Below are positions 53,157 to 63,933 of a stretch of DNA of 64,000 bases, piece by piece. The first letter of the stretch is position 1; the number at the start of each line of letters is the position of its first letter. The notes below the pieces were generated by a model that saw nothing but the letters and a program-made list of their open reading frames with translations, did no database searches and had not been told where the DNA came from. Source of the stretch: Streptomyces sp. 11x1 (GTDB taxonomy: Bacteria > Actinomycetota > Actinomycetes > Streptomycetales > Streptomycetaceae); assembly GCF_032598905.1 (NCBI RefSeq), contig NZ_CP122458.1, positions 2,914,001 to 2,978,000 of the forward strand. The letters run 5' to 3'. A program made the position numbers and the translations under genes.

Positions 53157-53753
53157 TCACGCCGCGCCCACGACCTCCGGGATCCGGAAGGGCTTGCCGC
53201 AGCCGCCGCAGACGATGGGGGCCTGGGCGAGTACGGACGGGACCACGCGGACGTTGCGTCCGCAGTCGCACACGGCCTTGACGCGGACGCCGCCACCGGA
53301 GGAGCCGTGCCGGGCGGCCGGGCCCCGGAAGCTGCGGGCCGTGTCCGCGGAGGTCGCGGCGGTGTGGGCCTTGAGGGCGCGCTGCAGTCTGTCGATGGTC
53401 GGGCGATAGCGACGCTTGGCCTCGGGATTGAGCGTGACCAGCGAGAAACCGCTGCTGGGATGCGGCTCCTCGGGGTGGTCGAGGCCGAGCTCCTCGGCGA
53501 TCGCGAGGAATCTGCGGTTGTGGTAGCGGCCGGCGCGTGAGGTGTCGCGGACCCCACGCGCGGCGGCGATGCCATGGACTGCCTCATGGAGCAGTCGCTC
53601 GAAGGAGAGCTCGTGCCCGCAAGCGGACGACGACTCTCCGATCAGGGACTCGGGAGCGGCAAGATCCGGCAGCTCGGGGTGGTGCCGTTGAATGTCGGCC
53701 CACGCCTGTGCCAGTTCTGCGGCGAGAACAGGTGGTGTCTGTGTCGTGCTCAC
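53157..53753 (-). CDS. SprT-like zinc metalloprotease-fold protein
   Basis: About 198 residues. The zincin motif HEAVH (His56-His60) is in SFERLLHEAVHGIAAARGVRDTSRAGRYHNRRFLAIAEELG, typical of SprT-like proteins. The C-terminus has a zinc-ribbon CDCGRNVRVV...PIVCGGCGKPF. In eukaryotes the Spartan protease of this family cuts DNA-protein crosslinks; bacterial members are little studied. The GTG at 53753 (VSTTQT) is used. An in-frame extension to 53975 contains low-GC non-coding-looking DNA, probably the promoter. It stands alone between rpsP and proS. Confidence 0.8.
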   Translation of the reverse strand: MSTTQTPPVLAAELAQAWADIQRHHPELPDLAAPESLIGESSSACGHELSFERLLHEAVHGIAAARGVRDTSRAGRYHNRRFLAIAEELGLDHPEEPHPSSGFSLVTLNPEAKRRYRPTIDRLQRALKAHTAATSADTARSFRGPAARHGSSGGGVRVKAVCDCGRNVRVVPSVLAQAPIVCGGCGKPFRIPEVVGAA

Positions 53754-54013
53754 GTAATGGCAACGAGCCTGAGTGCCCCTGTGTTCCGATTCCGGGCCAT
53801 CCCAAATAATTTGCACGTACCCGTCAGTTGCCACTAGTGCGCCCTGACGAGGGCGGGTGCGCTGATCTGCGGAGAAGCCTCGCAGCTCGCCACAAGGCGG
53901 TACGTAGGCACACGTACGCCCCGGCGCGTAGACGAGGTCCGCGCGCCGGGGCACCTGAGTTCGGCAGATGCGCAAGGGACGTTTCGGTCGCTCTCCCGGC
54001 GGAACGGGGTGCT

Positions 54014-55429
54014 CTAGTAAGCGCGCGCCACGACGGCGACGTTACCGGGTGCGTCGTAGGAGTCGGGCACCGACCCGTCCTCGGCGACCAGACACCGTAC
54101 CGTCACCGCGTGCTCCCCGAGCCGGTTCTCGCCGTCCTCGCCCAGCGTCGACCAGGGGATCCGCGCCCAGCCGCCGGCCGTGGCCGCCTCGATGGCCTCG
54201 TCGGGCGTGGACACCTCGGTCGTCCGGGACTCGCGCCGCTCGCGCGACTGCCGCAGCAGGAGCGCCTGGTCCTCCTCCAGGACGGTGGGGAGCAGGTGTA
54301 CGAGCGAGTCGAGCGCGACCGGCTCCTTGCCGCCCGGGATGCGGCGGGCGAGCATCGCGGTGCCGTTCTCCAGGTCACGGGGGCCGACCTCGATGCGTAC
54401 GGGCACGCCCTTCAGCTCCCAGTCGACGGCTCGGCGGCCGAACGGGACGTCCGTGCGGTCGTCCACCTGGACGCGGACGCCCGTCGCCTTCAGCCTCGCA
54501 CCGAGGTCGCGGACCTTGGCCAGAACCGCGTCGTCGCCCTTGATCGCGACGACGACGGCCTGGACCTGGGCCAGCCGGGGCGGGACGCGGAGGCCGGCGT
54601 CGTCGCCGTGCATCATCACCAGGGCGCCGATCATGCGGGTGGTGGATCCCCAGGAGGTCTGCCAGACGAGTTCCTGCGTGCCGTCCTTCGACAGGTAGCG
54701 GGTGTTGAAGGCCTTGGCGAAGTTCTGGCCGAGTTCGTGGCTGGTGGCCATCTGCAGCGCCTTGCCGTCGCCCATCATGCCTTCAAGCGTGAGGGTGTTG
54801 ATCGCGCCGGCGAAGCGTTCCTTGACCGTCTTGCGGCCCGGGACGACGTCCATCGCGAGGACGTTCACCATGAAGTCCTCGTAGACCTCCCGATGGATGT
54901 GCGCGGCGAAGTCGCGCGCCTCCTCGTACGTCGCGTGCGCCGTGTGGCCCTCCTGCCAGAGGAATTCGCTCGTGCGGAGGAAGAGGCGGGGGCGCAGCTC
55001 CCAACGGACCACGTTGGCCCACTGGTTGATCAGCAGGGGGAGGTCACGGTAGCTCTGCACCCACTTCGAGAAGGAGGCGTTGATGATCATCTCGGAGGTG
55101 GGGCGGACCACCGCGGGCTCTTCGAGGTCCTTGCCGCCGCCGTGCGTCACGACCGCCAGCTCGGGCGCGAAGCCCTCGACGTGTTCGGCCTCACGGGTGA
55201 GGTACGACTGCGGGATCAGCAACGGGAAGTACGCGTTCTGCGTGCCCGTCTCCTTGATCCGGGCGTCCATCTCCTGCTGCATCCGCTCCCAGAGGCCGTA
55301 CCCGTACGGTCGGATGACCATGGTGCCGCGCACCGGACCGTTGTCGGCCAGTTCGGCCTTGGTGATCAGATCCTGGTACCAGCGCGGGAAGTCGTGCGCA
55401 CGCGGCGTGAGAACGGGTGCCTTTGCCAT
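54014..55429 (-). CDS. proS: proline--tRNA ligase, archaeal/eukaryal type
   Basis: A 471-residue class II synthetase. Motifs VVRPTSEMIINASFSKWVQSYRDLPLLINQW and WELRPRLFLRTSEFLWQEGHTAH (motif 2), and TSWGSTTRMIGALVMMHGDD (motif 3) mark it. The length, about 100 residues below the bacterial form, and the absence of an insertion with the editing domain, place it in the type 3 (archaeal/eukaryal) ProRS group found also in Deinococcus and mycoplasmas. Streptomycetes normally have a bacterial-type ProRS elsewhere, so this may be a second copy. ATG 55429 (MAKAPVLTP) preferred. Not part of an operon. Confidence 0.9.
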   Translation of the reverse strand: MAKAPVLTPRAHDFPRWYQDLITKAELADNGPVRGTMVIRPYGYGLWERMQQEMDARIKETGTQNAYFPLLIPQSYLTREAEHVEGFAPELAVVTHGGGKDLEEPAVVRPTSEMIINASFSKWVQSYRDLPLLINQWANVVRWELRPRLFLRTSEFLWQEGHTAHATYEEARDFAAHIHREVYEDFMVNVLAMDVVPGRKTVKERFAGAINTLTLEGMMGDGKALQMATSHELGQNFAKAFNTRYLSKDGTQELVWQTSWGSTTRMIGALVMMHGDDAGLRVPPRLAQVQAVVVAIKGDDAVLAKVRDLGARLKATGVRVQVDDRTDVPFGRRAVDWELKGVPVRIEVGPRDLENGTAMLARRIPGGKEPVALDSLVHLLPTVLEEDQALLLRQSRERRESRTTEVSTPDEAIEAATAGGWARIPWSTLGEDGENRLGEHAVTVRCLVAEDGSVPDSYDAPGNVAVVARAY

Positions 55430-55631
55430 GGCCGAATGGTACGGGGGCATATTGCGGCGATGTGAATTCTTTTTTCCATCCCTGGACACTTCGCAGAACG
55501 GTGTCCGAGACCCCTGGACGACTCGCCGGGTGCGGAGTTACCTGGCATACGGGGGGAGTGCGAGCGCGCACTGCCACGGGGGCCAGGAAATCCGGCAACG
55601 GCAACTCACGGCGGATTGGGGCGCTTTCGAT

Positions 55632-56492
55632 ATGACACCTACGCTCGTGCGGCAGCAACTGCCTCGCGCGGGAAGGGCAACCCGCGTGGACCGGTGTGCA
55701 CGCGCGCGTGACTGGGCGGAGATCCAGGAACGGATGCTGGTACCGCTGTACGAAGCCGTGTACCGGCGGCTCGACGTCGGTACCGGGACGCGGCTGCTCG
55801 GCCTCGGCTGCGGGTCGGGGCTCGCGCTGCTGATGGCGGCGGGGCGGGGAGCCGCGGCCACCGGCGTCGACTCGGCGGCTCCGGAGAGAACGGCACTGGC
55901 ACGGGAACGGCTGCGGCCGGAGTCCTGGGGCACGCGCGCGGGCGCCGCCACCCGGGTCGTCGAAGGTGCCCCCGAGGACGTGGCCCGTGCGCCCGATGAA
56001 CCGCTCTACAACCTGGTGACCGCCTTCGAGCCGATCGGCTCTCTGGCCGGGGACTCCGAGGGGCTCGGCGAACTGCTCGCCGCCGCGACCCCGCTCGCGG
56101 AGCGCGGCACCCCCGTGGTCCTCGCCGGCTGGGGCCCACCGGAGCGCTGCACCACGTCCGCCGTGCTCCGCGTGGCCACGAAGCTCGCCGATCCCCTGCG
56201 CAGCACCGGCAGCTGGCGTCCGGCGCTGCGGGACGACCTGGAGGAGGTCGCCCAGCGGGCCGGTCTGAAACCGGACGGCTCCGGACGGGTGGCCTGCCCC
56301 TTCGGGTACGCCAACGTGGACAACGCCGTGCGAGGGCTGCTGTCGACCGGGCTCTTCGACGCGGCGATCGGGGCCACGGACCAGGACCAGGTGGACAAGG
56401 AACTGACCGAGGCGCTGCATCCGCACCGCCGTCGGGACGGGACGGTCTGGATGCCGAACGTCTTCCGCTACCTCATCGCACGGACGCCCTGA
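55632..56492 (+). CDS. SAM-dependent methyltransferase-like protein
   Basis: 286 residues. LDVGTGTRLLGLGCGSGLALLMAAGRGAAATGVDSA is motif I and the acidic end of strand 2 (VDSA) of a class I methyltransferase; VVEGAPEDVARAPDEPLYNLVTAFEPIG covers motif II. The last 130 residues are not typical of any group I can name. The ATG at 55632 is used and the upstream frame is antisense to proS. Isolated on the plus strand between proS and ffh; substrate unknown. Confidence 0.78.
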   Translation: MTPTLVRQQLPRAGRATRVDRCARARDWAEIQERMLVPLYEAVYRRLDVGTGTRLLGLGCGSGLALLMAAGRGAAATGVDSAAPERTALARERLRPESWGTRAGAATRVVEGAPEDVARAPDEPLYNLVTAFEPIGSLAGDSEGLGELLAAATPLAERGTPVVLAGWGPPERCTTSAVLRVATKLADPLRSTGSWRPALRDDLEEVAQRAGLKPDGSGRVACPFGYANVDNAVRGLLSTGLFDAAIGATDQDQVDKELTEALHPHRRRDGTVWMPNVFRYLIARTP

Positions 56493-56764
56493 GAAGGTCT
56501 TCGCCACCTCTTCCGACGCGGGTGTGAACGGTGTTGCGAATGGTGTGAAGAAAGCGGGCCGGTAGCGCTTTCCCTTGGTCAAATGCCGTGCCGCGCGCCT
56601 AACCTGACGCATCGTCCAGGGGAACAACACATCCGCGTACGGGAGTTGCCAGCAGGAGCACCACGAGCGACACCACACCCATGCCGTCCACGCACACGGC
56701 AACCCGGCGCCGCGCGCCCGGCCACACCCCCCGGCCGGTCACGCGGCGTCCGCCGTCCCGGGCC

Positions 56765-58315
56765 TCAGCCCATGAACTTCTTGAACTCGTCCGGCAGCTC
56801 GAAGTCCTGACCGGCCTGCTGGCCCGGCAGTCCGAAGGCGCCGCCCTGGGCCGCGGCGGCCCGGCGCGCGGCCTCCTCCTGCTCCTGCTGCTTGCGCTTC
56901 ATCGGGTTGCCCGAACGCTGCTTGCCCTTGGCCTGCTTGGGCTGCTTCTTGGCCCGGCCGGGACCGCCACCCATGCCGGGCATCCCCGGCATCCCGGGCA
57001 TGCCGCCGCCCTGGGCCATGCGGGACATCATCTTGCGGGCCTCGAAGAACCGCTCGACGAGGTTCTTCACCGCGCTGACCTCGACACCGGAGCCCTTGGC
57101 GATACGGGCGCGGCGCGAGCCGTTGATGATCGTCGGCTCCTGACGCTCGGCCGGGGTCATCGACTTGATGATCGCGGCCGTGCGGTCGACGTCACGCTCG
57201 TCGATGTTGTTGATCTGGTCCTTGATCTGCCCCATGCCGGGCAGCATGCCGAGCAGCTTGCTGATGCTGCCCATCTTCCTGACCTGCTCCATCTGGGCCA
57301 GGAAGTCGTCGAGGGTGAAGTCCTGCCCCTTCTTGGACGCCAGCTTGGAGGCCATCTTGGCGGCCTCTTCCTGGCTGAAGGTCTTCTCCGCCTGCTCGAT
57401 CAGGGTGAGCAGGTCACCCATGTCGAGGATGCGGGAGGCCATCCGGTCCGGGTGGAACGCGTCGAACTCGTCGAGCTTCTCGCCGTTCGACGCGAACATG
57501 ATCGGCTTGCCGGTGACCGAGGCGATCGACAGGGCGGCACCACCGCGGGCGTCACCGTCGAGCTTGGAGAGGACCACGCCGTCGAAGCCGACGCCGTCCC
57601 GGAAGGCCTCCGCCGTGTTGACGGCGTCCTGACCGATCATCGCGTCGACGACGAAGAGGATCTCGTCCGGGGAGACCGCGTCCCGGATGTCGGCGGCCTG
57701 CTGCATCATCTCCTGGTCGATGCCCAGGCGGCCCGCCGTGTCGACGACCACGATGTCGTGGACCTTCGACTTCGCGAACTCGATGGAGTCCTTGGCCACC
57801 TTGACCGGGTCGCCCACGCCGTTGCCCGGCTCGGGGGCGTAGACCGCGACACCGGCGCGCTCGGCGACCACGCTGAGCTGGTTGACGGCGTTCGGGCGCT
57901 GGAGGTCGCAGGCGACGAGGAGCGGCGAGTGGCCCTGCTCCTTCAGCCAGCGGCCCAGCTTGCCCGCGAGGGTCGTCTTACCGGCACCCTGGAGACCCGC
58001 GAGCATGATCACGGTCGGCGGCTGCTTGGCGAAGCGCAGACGGCGGGTCTCGCCGCCGAGGATCCCGACCAGCTCCTCATTGACGATCTTGAGGACCTGC
58101 TGGGCCGGGTTGAGCGCCTTGGAGACCTCGGCGCCGAGCGCGCGCTCCTTGACGTTCTTGATGAAGCCCCGGACGACCGGCAGGGCGACGTCCGCCTCCA
58201 GGAGCGCGATGCGGATCTCGCGCGCCGTGGCGTCGATGTCGGCCTCGGAAAGGCGCCCCTTGCCGCGCAGGTTCTTGAAAGTCGCTGAGAGGCGATCGGA
58301 GAGCGTATCGAACAC
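56765..58315 (-). CDS. ffh: signal recognition particle protein Ffh
   Basis: A 516-residue SRP54. N-domain DRLSATFKNLRGKGRLSEADIDA, then G-domain GLQGAGKTTLAGKLGRWL, DLQRPNAVNQL, VDTAGRLGIDQEMM and GVVLSKLDGDARGGAALSI, then the Met-rich M-domain starting FSQEEAAKMASKL with GMLPGMGQIKDQ and MTPAERQEPTIINGSRRARIAKGSG. It binds 4.5S RNA and signal sequences for co-translational targeting. The C-terminal tail is GlnGluAla-rich, ending FELPDEFKKFMG. GTG start at 58315. Confidence 0.96.
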   Translation of the reverse strand: MFDTLSDRLSATFKNLRGKGRLSEADIDATAREIRIALLEADVALPVVRGFIKNVKERALGAEVSKALNPAQQVLKIVNEELVGILGGETRRLRFAKQPPTVIMLAGLQGAGKTTLAGKLGRWLKEQGHSPLLVACDLQRPNAVNQLSVVAERAGVAVYAPEPGNGVGDPVKVAKDSIEFAKSKVHDIVVVDTAGRLGIDQEMMQQAADIRDAVSPDEILFVVDAMIGQDAVNTAEAFRDGVGFDGVVLSKLDGDARGGAALSIASVTGKPIMFASNGEKLDEFDAFHPDRMASRILDMGDLLTLIEQAEKTFSQEEAAKMASKLASKKGQDFTLDDFLAQMEQVRKMGSISKLLGMLPGMGQIKDQINNIDERDVDRTAAIIKSMTPAERQEPTIINGSRRARIAKGSGVEVSAVKNLVERFFEARKMMSRMAQGGGMPGMPGMPGMGGGPGRAKKQPKQAKGKQRSGNPMKRKQQEQEEAARRAAAAQGGAFGLPGQQAGQDFELPDEFKKFMG

Positions 58316-58424
58316 GGCGGTGTCGGTCCTCGGAGTCGGGGGCAGGGTGGGCTGCCCTCCAGGGTATCTGTCTGGGTGTGGTCAGGTCTCCACCCCTGTG
58401 GACAACGGTGACGGAGCCCGGCCG

Positions 58425-58460
58425 CGTCGGGTACAGAACCGGGCGGTCCCGTACCCGACG
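58425..58460 (-). terminator. hairpin after glnD
   Basis: CGTCGGGTAC (58425-58434) pairs perfectly with GTACCCGACG (58451-58460), with further pairing inside the loop. It starts four bases past the glnD stop and closes the amtB-glnB-glnD unit. Confidence 0.75.
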
Positions 58461-58463
58461 TGG

Positions 58464-60914
58464 TCAGCCGCGCAGGGTCTCCTCCAGCTTGCGCGCCACG
58501 GACGCGGCCTCGTCGCCCGGCAGCGGCGCCCCCTTCGGTCCGGTGACGTAGAACGCGTCCACGGCGTTGGCGCCCAGCGTGCTGACGTGCGCGCTGCGCA
58601 CGCGAACGTGCGCATCCTCCAGGGCCCGTCCGATGCGGTGCAGGAGCCCGGGCGCGTCCTGGGCGCGGACCTCGATGACCGTGGCGTGCCGGGAGGCCGC
58701 CGGGGCCACCGTGACACGCGGCGGGGGCGCGACCACGCCCCGCCGCCGGGGGTAGGCCGCGTCCCGCTCGGCGAGCCGCCCGGTGATGTCCAGGGAGCCG
58801 TCGAGCGCCCGGACGAGGTCGGCGCGGAGCCGGGCCGCCTGGGGCAGCGAGCCGTACTCGGCGGCGACCCGCCAGTTCAGCAGCAGGACCGAGCCCTCGA
58901 CGCCGTCCGGGAGGTCGAAGCTGCGCAGCTCGGCCGTGCGCACGGTGAGCCGGTGCATGGCGAGCACGCCGGCGACCGCGGGCAGCACGCCCGCCTGGTC
59001 GGGCACGGCGATGAGCAGTTCGACCCCGAGCGGCTCGGGGTCCGCCTTGTCGTCCGTCTCCTCGGCCGGGGCCTCCGTCTGCGCGCGCAGCGACAGCACC
59101 GGCCCGCCCGTGCGGAACGCCTCGATGGCGAGCCGCTCCTGCTCGGCACTGGTCTCACCGGGCTCCGGCTCCTCCGGCTCGTCCCCGGCGAACAGCGCGT
59201 CGACCCGCTGGACGAGTTCGGAGACGAGGGAGGCGCGCCACGACGACCAGGCGGCGGGGCCGGTGGCCAGCGCGTCCGCCTCGGTCAGCGCGTGCAGCAG
59301 TTCGAGCGTGCCCGGCGATCCGACGGCGTCGGCCACCGAGCGGACGGTGGCCGGGTCCTCCAGATCACGCCGGGTGGCGGTGTCGACGAGCAGCAGATGA
59401 TGCCGTACGAGGGTGGAGAGCACCGCCACGTCGTCGCGGTCGAAGCCGATCCTGGCGGCCACGTCCTTGGCGATGATCTCGCCGGCGACGGAGTGGTCGC
59501 CGGGCCAGCCCTTGCCGATGTCGTGCAGCAGCGCGGCGACGAGCAGGAGGTCCGGCCGGTGCACCCGGCGGGTCATCTCCGAGGCCTGCACCGCGGTCTC
59601 GATGAGGTGCCGGTCGACGGTCCAGATGTGCACGGCGTTGCGCTGCGGCCGGCAGCGCACCCGCTCCCAGTCGGGCAGCAGATGGGTGATGAGCCCTTCG
59701 GCCTCCAGCGCCTCCCAGACGTCGACGGTCGGACGCCCGGAGCCCAGCAGGGTGACGAGCTGCTCGCGCGCCTCCGCCGGCCAGGGCGTCGAGAGCGGCC
59801 GGGCGGTGGCCGCGAGGCGGCGTACGGCGTGCAGGGACAGCGGCAGTCCGGCCTGGGCGGCAGCGGCGGCGGCGCGCAGGGGCAGCACGGGGTCCCGCTC
59901 GGGCCTGGCGGCGCGCGCGAGCACGACCTCACCGTCCTGCTCGACCACACCCTCGGCCAGCGGCGACCGCTCGGGAGCCGGCTTGCCCCCGCCGAGCATG
60001 GCGCGCAGCCGGGGCCGCACGGCGCGCGAACGCAACACGCGCCCCACTTCACGCCAGGTGACATCACTGGCGTACGAGATGACCCGCGCCGCCTCGTACA
60101 CCTGGCGCAGCAGGGTGTCGGCGTCCAGCAGCCCCAGCTCGGCGGCGACCTGGTCCTGTTCCTGGAGCGCGAGCCGGTCGGTCGCGCGCCCGGTGGAGAG
60201 GTGGAGCGCGTCCCGGACGTCGAGCAGGCGGCGCCGGGCGTCGGCGAGCCCCTCGCGCGGGGCGTCCGCGAGCCAGGAGGCGGCGACGGCGCGCAGGGCG
60301 GTGGCGTCACGCAACCCGCCGCGCGCCTCCTTGAGGTCGGGTTCCAGCAGGTACTGCAGCTCCCCCTGCCGTTCGGCCCGCTCGGCGCACAGTTCCTGGA
60401 GCTCCGGCAGACGTCTGGGTGCCTGGTTGCGCCAATCGGCGAGGACGGAGGTCCGCAGTGCGGCGGTCAGGCCCAGATCACCGGCGATGTGGCGGGCGTC
60501 CAGCAGCCCGAGCTGCACCTTGAGGTCCTCGCCGGCCGTCTTGCGGGCCTCGGCGGGGGTGCGCACGGAGTGGTCGAGGGCCAGCCCCAGGTCCCAGACG
60601 GGGTACCAGATGCGGTCGGCCAGCGCGGCCACCGCCTCCGCGTCGGACCCGTCGTGCAGGAGCAGCAGGTCGAGGTCGCTGCGGGGCGAGAGCTCGCCGC
60701 GCCCGTATCCCCCGACGGCCACGAGGGAGACCCCGCGCGGCTCGGCGGCTCCCGCCCCGAAGAGGCCGGCCAGCCAGTCGTCGGTCAGTTCGGCCAGGGC
60801 CGAACGGCGCGGCGGCCCGGACCGCGCCCCCTCCTGGAGGAGGCGCAGCCGGGCCGCCGCATAGCCGCTGGGTCCCGAGTCCTCTGCATCCGTACGTACG
60901 TCCGTACTCGTCAC
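58464..60914 (-). CDS. glnD: PII uridylyl/adenylyltransferase GlnD
   Basis: An 816-residue bifunctional enzyme. The nucleotidyltransferase motif VGGYGRGELSPRSDLDLLLLHDG lies near residue 68. The HD domain (LLLVAALLHDIGKGWPGDHS with following VRHHLLL) lies mid-protein, and two ACT domains end the chain (ELLIAVPDQAGVLPAVAGVLAMHRL and EVRAQDAPGLLHRIGRALEDAHV). In S. coelicolor GlnD adenylylates GlnK at Tyr51 under nitrogen limitation. The GTG at 60914 follows AGGAG. It lies 26 bp past glnB. Confidence 0.94.
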   Translation of the reverse strand: MTSTDVRTDAEDSGPSGYAAARLRLLQEGARSGPPRRSALAELTDDWLAGLFGAGAAEPRGVSLVAVGGYGRGELSPRSDLDLLLLHDGSDAEAVAALADRIWYPVWDLGLALDHSVRTPAEARKTAGEDLKVQLGLLDARHIAGDLGLTAALRTSVLADWRNQAPRRLPELQELCAERAERQGELQYLLEPDLKEARGGLRDATALRAVAASWLADAPREGLADARRRLLDVRDALHLSTGRATDRLALQEQDQVAAELGLLDADTLLRQVYEAARVISYASDVTWREVGRVLRSRAVRPRLRAMLGGGKPAPERSPLAEGVVEQDGEVVLARAARPERDPVLPLRAAAAAAQAGLPLSLHAVRRLAATARPLSTPWPAEAREQLVTLLGSGRPTVDVWEALEAEGLITHLLPDWERVRCRPQRNAVHIWTVDRHLIETAVQASEMTRRVHRPDLLLVAALLHDIGKGWPGDHSVAGEIIAKDVAARIGFDRDDVAVLSTLVRHHLLLVDTATRRDLEDPATVRSVADAVGSPGTLELLHALTEADALATGPAAWSSWRASLVSELVQRVDALFAGDEPEEPEPGETSAEQERLAIEAFRTGGPVLSLRAQTEAPAEETDDKADPEPLGVELLIAVPDQAGVLPAVAGVLAMHRLTVRTAELRSFDLPDGVEGSVLLLNWRVAAEYGSLPQAARLRADLVRALDGSLDITGRLAERDAAYPRRRGVVAPPPRVTVAPAASRHATVIEVRAQDAPGLLHRIGRALEDAHVRVRSAHVSTLGANAVDAFYVTGPKGAPLPGDEAASVARKLEETLRG

Positions 60915-60940
60915 CCAGCGACTCCTGTTCTTCTCTTCGG

Positions 60941-62553
<1,613 letters not shown>

Positions 62554-62628
62554 TGCCGGTACTCCTCGTCGTTGGAACGGCCCGTGCGGGCGTTGGGGCC
62601 AAGATGCGCCCCAGACTCACCAAACCCG

Positions 62629-62686
62629 GTTTCGATCGACGCTACGGAACATTTCAAGGATGTAACCAACCGGCGACTGATGTTAC
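62629..62686 (-). promoter_or_regulatory. GlnR operator upstream of amtB
   Basis: On the minus strand GTTAC-N6-GAAAT-N5-GTAGC-N7-GAAAC lies at about 62666-62629, with a further GTAAC at 62686-62682. These are GlnR half-sites (GTNAC and GAAAC types) as found in the S. coelicolor amtB promoter. They lie about 75 bp before the amtB start and would activate the operon when nitrogen is scarce. Confidence 0.82.
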
Positions 62687-62799
62687 GTCCCTGTAAAACC
62701 CCGGCCCTGCGGGAACTTTCTCCGTTACCTCGATGAGACCTTTCCCTGCACCATCCGCCCCAGACAGCCACTCACCTGAAGCCCTCCGCCGGCCGCACC

Positions 62800-62846
62800 A
62801 AAAAAAGCGGGTCCCCCGTGTCAGGATGCGACACCAGGAACCCGCT
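62800..62846 (-). terminator. intrinsic terminator with U-run after the secreted-protein gene
   Basis: On the minus strand AGCGGGT and ACCCGCT flank an inner GTGTC-GCATCCT-GACAC hairpin, followed by seven T. It lies 26 bp past the stop at 62872. It is the only hairpin in the window with a clear U-run. The rest of 62554-62871 holds the amtB leader and GlnR sites. Confidence 0.88.
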
Positions 62847-62871
62847 TCAACTTTCTGTCCACTTCCCGCTT

Positions 62872-63519
62872 TTACCGCTTGAAGCAGAATTTCATCGTCT
62901 GCGACCAAGCATCGGAGTTGTTCTTGACGTACGCCTGCACTGTCGGACGACCCGACATGCAGAACCTCCGGTCATACTTGGCGGTGGGCGAGTGCCGGAT
63001 CTCCAGCTTGCCCTTGAAATACAACGGCCGACCGGTGTTGGACTGCGTGTAAGTCTTGTTCTTGTTGCCGTATACGGACTTGCGTGTGCCGGCCTTGCGC
63101 GAGCCACACTCCACCGTCGGGGTCACCGAGATGCTCCACGGGGCACCCGCAGAGACCCCGACCTCCATTTCGCACTTACGGCTCTCGTACCAGCGCTGCG
63201 TCATCTCCATCTTCGTGGTGGTGGCGGCCTTACCACCCGAGCACTTGGTCAGGACCTTGGTCGCCATCTTCGGCTCGATGACCTTGATGTCCTTGTAGGT
63301 GTGTCGACCCACAATGTAACCGTACTTAAAGGTCACCTTACCGGACAGAGTGGTGCGGACACAGCGCTTCAGCGGCTTGGAGTAGAAGCTCTTCGTCTGC
63401 GAGTACTTCTTTGTGTGCGTTGTCCACGTGGCGGCATTCGCATCGGAAGCCGGAAGCGTGACGAACAGACCCGCCACGAGGCCCGTCAAAGCTACCGAAA
63501 GCGATGTCTTCTTGCACAT
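62872..63519 (-). CDS. secreted Cys-rich protein of unknown function
   Basis: 215 residues. Signal peptide MCKKTSLSVALTGLVAGLFV then TLPASDANA with cleavage near residue 29. The mature chain is basic and rich in Lys, Thr, Tyr and Ser, with six cysteines (KRCVRT, TKCSGG, RKCEME, VECGSR, RFCMSG, KFCFKR), probably three disulfides. No family is recognised. GC content is visibly lower than in neighbours. The ATG at 63519 follows GGGGAA and a TTGACA promoter lies upstream; the in-frame start at 63699 lies beyond that promoter. Its place between amtB and the presumed nsdA, with its own terminator, suggests an inserted cargo gene. Confidence 0.75.
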   Translation of the reverse strand: MCKKTSLSVALTGLVAGLFVTLPASDANAATWTTHTKKYSQTKSFYSKPLKRCVRTTLSGKVTFKYGYIVGRHTYKDIKVIEPKMATKVLTKCSGGKAATTTKMEMTQRWYESRKCEMEVGVSAGAPWSISVTPTVECGSRKAGTRKSVYGNKNKTYTQSNTGRPLYFKGKLEIRHSPTAKYDRRFCMSGRPTVQAYVKNNSDAWSQTMKFCFKR

Positions 63520-63602
63520 GGAAAGAATTCCCCGTTCCCCGTGAGAGATGACGTGGTCGAACGTCATCAAAACAGGCCGCTTGGTTCCGACCCGCAGGGG
63601 AG

Positions 63603-63632
63603 AGGTTGCCAGTGCTGCAACACCTGTGTCAA
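63603..63632 (-). promoter_or_regulatory. putative promoter of the secreted-protein gene
   Basis: TTGACA (63632-63627) and CAACCT (63608-63603) are 18 bp apart on the minus strand, about 85 bp before the ATG at 63519. The -35 is a perfect consensus; the -10 is only fair. Nothing else was recognised in the 414-bp gap 63520-63933. Confidence 0.5.
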
Positions 63633-63933
63633 TCCGCAAATGCCGCTCCACCCCAATGCGGGCCTCCCCCGAAGAAGTAACGACCCGAATGCGAGACATG
63701 CCGGATTCCTATTCCCATTTCGCGCAGGGCCACTGACGCCAACCGCGACGGTGGTTATCGCACCGCAACCTTTGCAGACAACCCGGCTCGCGCGTACGAC
63801 GAAGCCGGGCGAACAAGAAAGACCGACCGCGGCAGACCATCCGATGACCTGGCATGGGGGAGCCGAGTCGGGCAGTTCGGGATGGCAGGCCGCGGCCGGC
63901 GCGGAAGGGGCCCTGGCGTGGTGCCGGGCCGGG

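Noticed and set aside
56493..56764. Short plus-strand ORF (from ATG 56681) between the methyltransferase and ffh
   Set aside because: His/Pro/Arg-rich with no good SD, runs into the antisense of ffh, and has no recognisable features; the gap holds nothing else I can support.
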